A model generated the notes under the pieces. That model saw only the letters and a program-made list of their open reading frames with translations. It did not search any database and was not told the origin of the DNA. Shown in pieces: positions 5,239 to 6,919 of a stretch of 6,919 nt of DNA; position 1 is the stretch's first letter; each line of letters starts with the position of its first letter. The translations under genes were made by a program, and so were the position numbers. This DNA comes from Thermoleophilia bacterium (GTDB lineage Bacteria; Actinomycetota; Thermoleophilia; Miltoncostaeales; Miltoncostaeaceae). The stretch lies in assembly GCA_016463385.1 (NCBI GenBank), contig JAEMRL010000126.1, positions 1 through 6,919 of the forward strand, written 5' to 3'.

Positions 5239-6919
5239 GCGTCGAGCAGGCGCGGGAGCGCGTCGAAGCGGCGCAGCACCGCGGCGCGCAGCAGCGCGTG
5301 CTCGGGGAGCTCGAGCAGGGGATCGACGGCGAGGGTCCTGCGGGCCACGTGGCGCGCCTCGGCGAGCTCGCGCCGGTCGCGCGACAGGCGGGCGAAGCGC
5401 AGGTCCGTGGGGCCGGCCTGGCGCACCCCCATGATGCTCCCCTCCCCCCGGATCTCCAGGTCCAGCTCGGCCAGCCGGAAGCCGTCGCTGTTCTGCGTGA
5501 GAGCCTCCAGCCGGCGTGCGCCGTCCTCGGTCTGGGGCTCGCCGAAGAGCAGGCAGCGGCCGGGGTGCTCTCCACGGCCCACCCGGCCGCGGAGCTGGTG
5601 GAGCTGGGCCAGGCCGAAGCGGTCGGCGTCCTCGATCACGATCGTCGTCGCGTTGGCGACGTCGATGCCCACCTCGACCACGGTGGTGGCGACCAGCAGG
5701 TCGGTGCGGCCCTCGGCGAAGTCGAGCATCGCCGCGCGCTTCTCGTCGCCGGGCTGGGCGCCGTGCACGAGGCCGACCGAGAACGCCGCGAACGGCCCCG
5801 TGCGCAGTCGCTCGGCCTCGGTGGTCGCCGCGCGGGCCTCGGCGGCGGCGCCCTCCTCGACCAGCGGGCAGATCACGTAGGCCTGCCGGCCGGCGCGCAG
5901 CTCGGCCCGCACCATCTCGTAGGCCTCCTCGCGGTCCGAGTCGCGCACCCACACCGTCTCGACCGGCGAGCGTCCCGGGGGTCGGGTGCGGATCGTGGAG
6001 ACGGTCAGGTCGCCGTAGGCGGTGAGCGCCAGCGTGCGCGGGATCGGGGTCGCCGTCATGTAGAGCAGGTGCGCGGCGCCCTCACGGCCGGTGGCCGTCT
6101 CGGCGAGCGCCTGGCGCTGCTCCACCCCGAAACGGTGCTGCTCGTCCACCACCACCAGCCCGAGCCGGTCGAACGAGACCCCCTCCGACAGGAGGGCCTG
6201 CGTGCCGACGACCACCGGCGCGGTGCCGGTGCGCATCGCCATGCGGCGGCGCTCGGCCTCGGCGCGGGGGAGCCGCCCCGTCAGCAGCACCGGCGCCAGG
6301 CCGGCGGGCGCGAGGAGCGCGTCGAGCGTGCGCAGGTGCTGCTCGGCGAGGGTCTCGGTGGGCACGAGCACCGCCGCCTGCGCGCCGGCCTCCACCGCCT
6401 GGCAGATGGCGAGCACGGCGACGAGCGTCTTGCCCGATCCCACCTCCCCCTGCAGCAGCCGGCGCATCGGCACCGGGGCCGCGAGGTCGCGCGCGATCTC
6501 CCGCACGGCGCGGCGCTGCGGCGCGGTCATCGTGAAGGGCAGCGCCGCCAGCAGCGGCTCGCTGTGCTCCCCGGTCCCGCGCAGCTCCGGGGCCGAGCGC
6601 TCGGCCGCCTGCGAGCGGCGTACCGCCTCGAGGCCGAGCTGCAGCACCAGGAGCTCCTCGATGACCATCCTGCGCCGCCCGAGGCGCCCCTCGCGTCGTG
6701 AGCGGGGGAAGTGCACCCCCACGAGGGCGTCGGCAGCCCCCGGCAGGTCCAGGCGGGACCGTATCCACGCGGGCAGACGCTCCGGGGCGGCCCGCGCGAG
6801 GGGGCGGGCGAGGTCGACCAGCTCGCGGATGCGCCGCGGCGGCATCTGCTCGGTGGCCCGGTAGACCGGCACCAGGCCGCGCGTGTGAAGTCCCTCCGAC
6901 CCCCCGCCCCCCAGGATCT
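5235..6919 (-). CDS. recG: ATP-dependent DNA helicase RecG (5' end missing at window edge)
   Basis: RecG remodels stalled replication forks and branch-migrates Holliday junctions and R-loops. About 560 C-terminal residues are visible. The frame is open to the right edge, so a GTG at 6872 is internal, and roughly 130-180 residues, including most of the wedge (OB-fold) domain, lie outside. The visible part starts with the conserved domain boundary HTRGLVPVYRATE. Helicase motifs follow in order: LPFTMTAPQRRA; Walker A GEVGSGKT (near 6426-6449); PTETLAEQH; the RecG-type DExH box VVDEQHRFGVEQR (near 6130); TATPIPRT; YVICPLVEE; ATTVVEVGIDV; and QLRGRVGRG (near 5590). The RecG-specific end is present as GFRLAELDLEIRGEGSIMGVRQAG, which corresponds to the translocation (TRG) region. 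DEQH plus this tail separates it from Mfd and PriA. Its stop overlaps the rsmD start by 4 bases, a common recG-rsmD arrangement. Confidence 0.96.
   Translation of the reverse strand, partial: ILGGGGSEGLHTRGLVPVYRATEQMPPRRIRELVDLARPLARAAPERLPAWIRSRLDLPGAADALVGVHFPRSRREGRLGRRRMVIEELLVLQLGLEAVRRSQAAERSAPELRGTGEHSEPLLAALPFTMTAPQRRAVREIARDLAAPVPMRRLLQGEVGSGKTLVAVLAICQAVEAGAQAAVLVPTETLAEQHLRTLDALLAPAGLAPVLLTGRLPRAEAERRRMAMRTGTAPVVVGTQALLSEGVSFDRLGLVVVDEQHRFGVEQRQALAETATGREGAAHLLYMTATPIPRTLALTAYGDLTVSTIRTRPPGRSPVETVWVRDSDREEAYEMVRAELRAGRQAYVICPLVEEGAAAEARAATTEAERLRTGPFAAFSVGLVHGAQPGDEKRAAMLDFAEGRTDLLVATTVVEVGIDVANATTIVIEDADRFGLAQLHQLRGRVGRGEHPGRCLLFGEPQTEDGARRLEALTQNSDGFRLAELDLEIRGEGSIMGVRQAGPTDLRFARLSRDRRELAEARHVARRTLAVDPLLELPEHALLRAAVLRRFDALPRLLDA

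Noticed and set aside
5239..5952. Upstream extension of the rsmD frame into recG, giving a 423-residue protein
   Set aside because: The extension is Arg/Gly/Pro-rich shadow of recG. The RsmD family starts at the VRIVAGEHRG segment, where a GTG overlaps the recG stop.
5298..6701. Long plus-strand open frame of 467 codons opposite recG
   Set aside because: It is antisense to a clearly conserved helicase, with low-complexity Gly/Arg/Leu/His composition and no motif. High GC commonly produces such open shadow frames.
6895..6915. G-rich run near the right edge (G-quadruplex-like on the minus strand)
   Set aside because: It is within the open recG frame, encoding a Gly-rich linker before HTRGLVPVY. 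Base composition explains it.
1..6919. A novel or accessory system (defence, mobile element, biosynthetic cluster)
   Set aside because: Every stretch is covered by conserved housekeeping genes or short gaps. No integrase, transposase, repeat array or unknown accessory gene is present.

Overview
The window is an uninterrupted stretch of core chromosomal genes from a very GC-rich bacterium. All ten genes lie on the minus strand, so transcription runs from high to low coordinates. Protein features and gene order point to an actinobacterium. The run recG, rsmD, coaD, a short DivIVA/SepIVA-like coiled-coil gene, DUF177 and rpmF is typical of that phylum. The form of RNase III and of the coiled-coil protein suggests a deep-branching class such as Thermoleophilia. 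That class assignment is an inference from remembered family patterns, not from a search.

Layout in transcription order: recG (5' end beyond the right edge), rsmD and coaD are joined by two 4-base GTGA stop/start overlaps. The coiled-coil gene follows, with a TTG start behind a perfect AGGAGG, and then the DUF177 (YceD-like) gene. A 107-base structured gap precedes rpmF (ribosomal protein L32), which runs into plsX. A second gap of about 100 bases precedes acpP. After 41 bases comes rnc, which overlaps the start of smc by 7 bases. smc runs off the left edge.

The genes form functional clusters: DNA repair (recG), rRNA modification and processing (rsmD, rnc, the DUF177 gene by context, rpmF), coenzyme A and acyl-carrier supply for lipid synthesis (coaD, plsX, acpP), and septation and chromosome organisation (the SepIVA-like gene, smc). 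CoaD makes dephospho-CoA on the route to the CoA that donates the ACP prosthetic group. PlsX uses acyl-ACP to make acyl-phosphate for phospholipid synthesis.

I see no mobile element, CRISPR array, tRNA, rRNA or accessory system. No gap exceeds 107 bases. The points worth a second look are fine-scale: plsX has no ordinary start codon just before its conserved N-terminus, RNase III lacks one expected metal-binding aspartate, the two larger gaps hold inverted repeats, and rnc abuts smc with no mutM between them.
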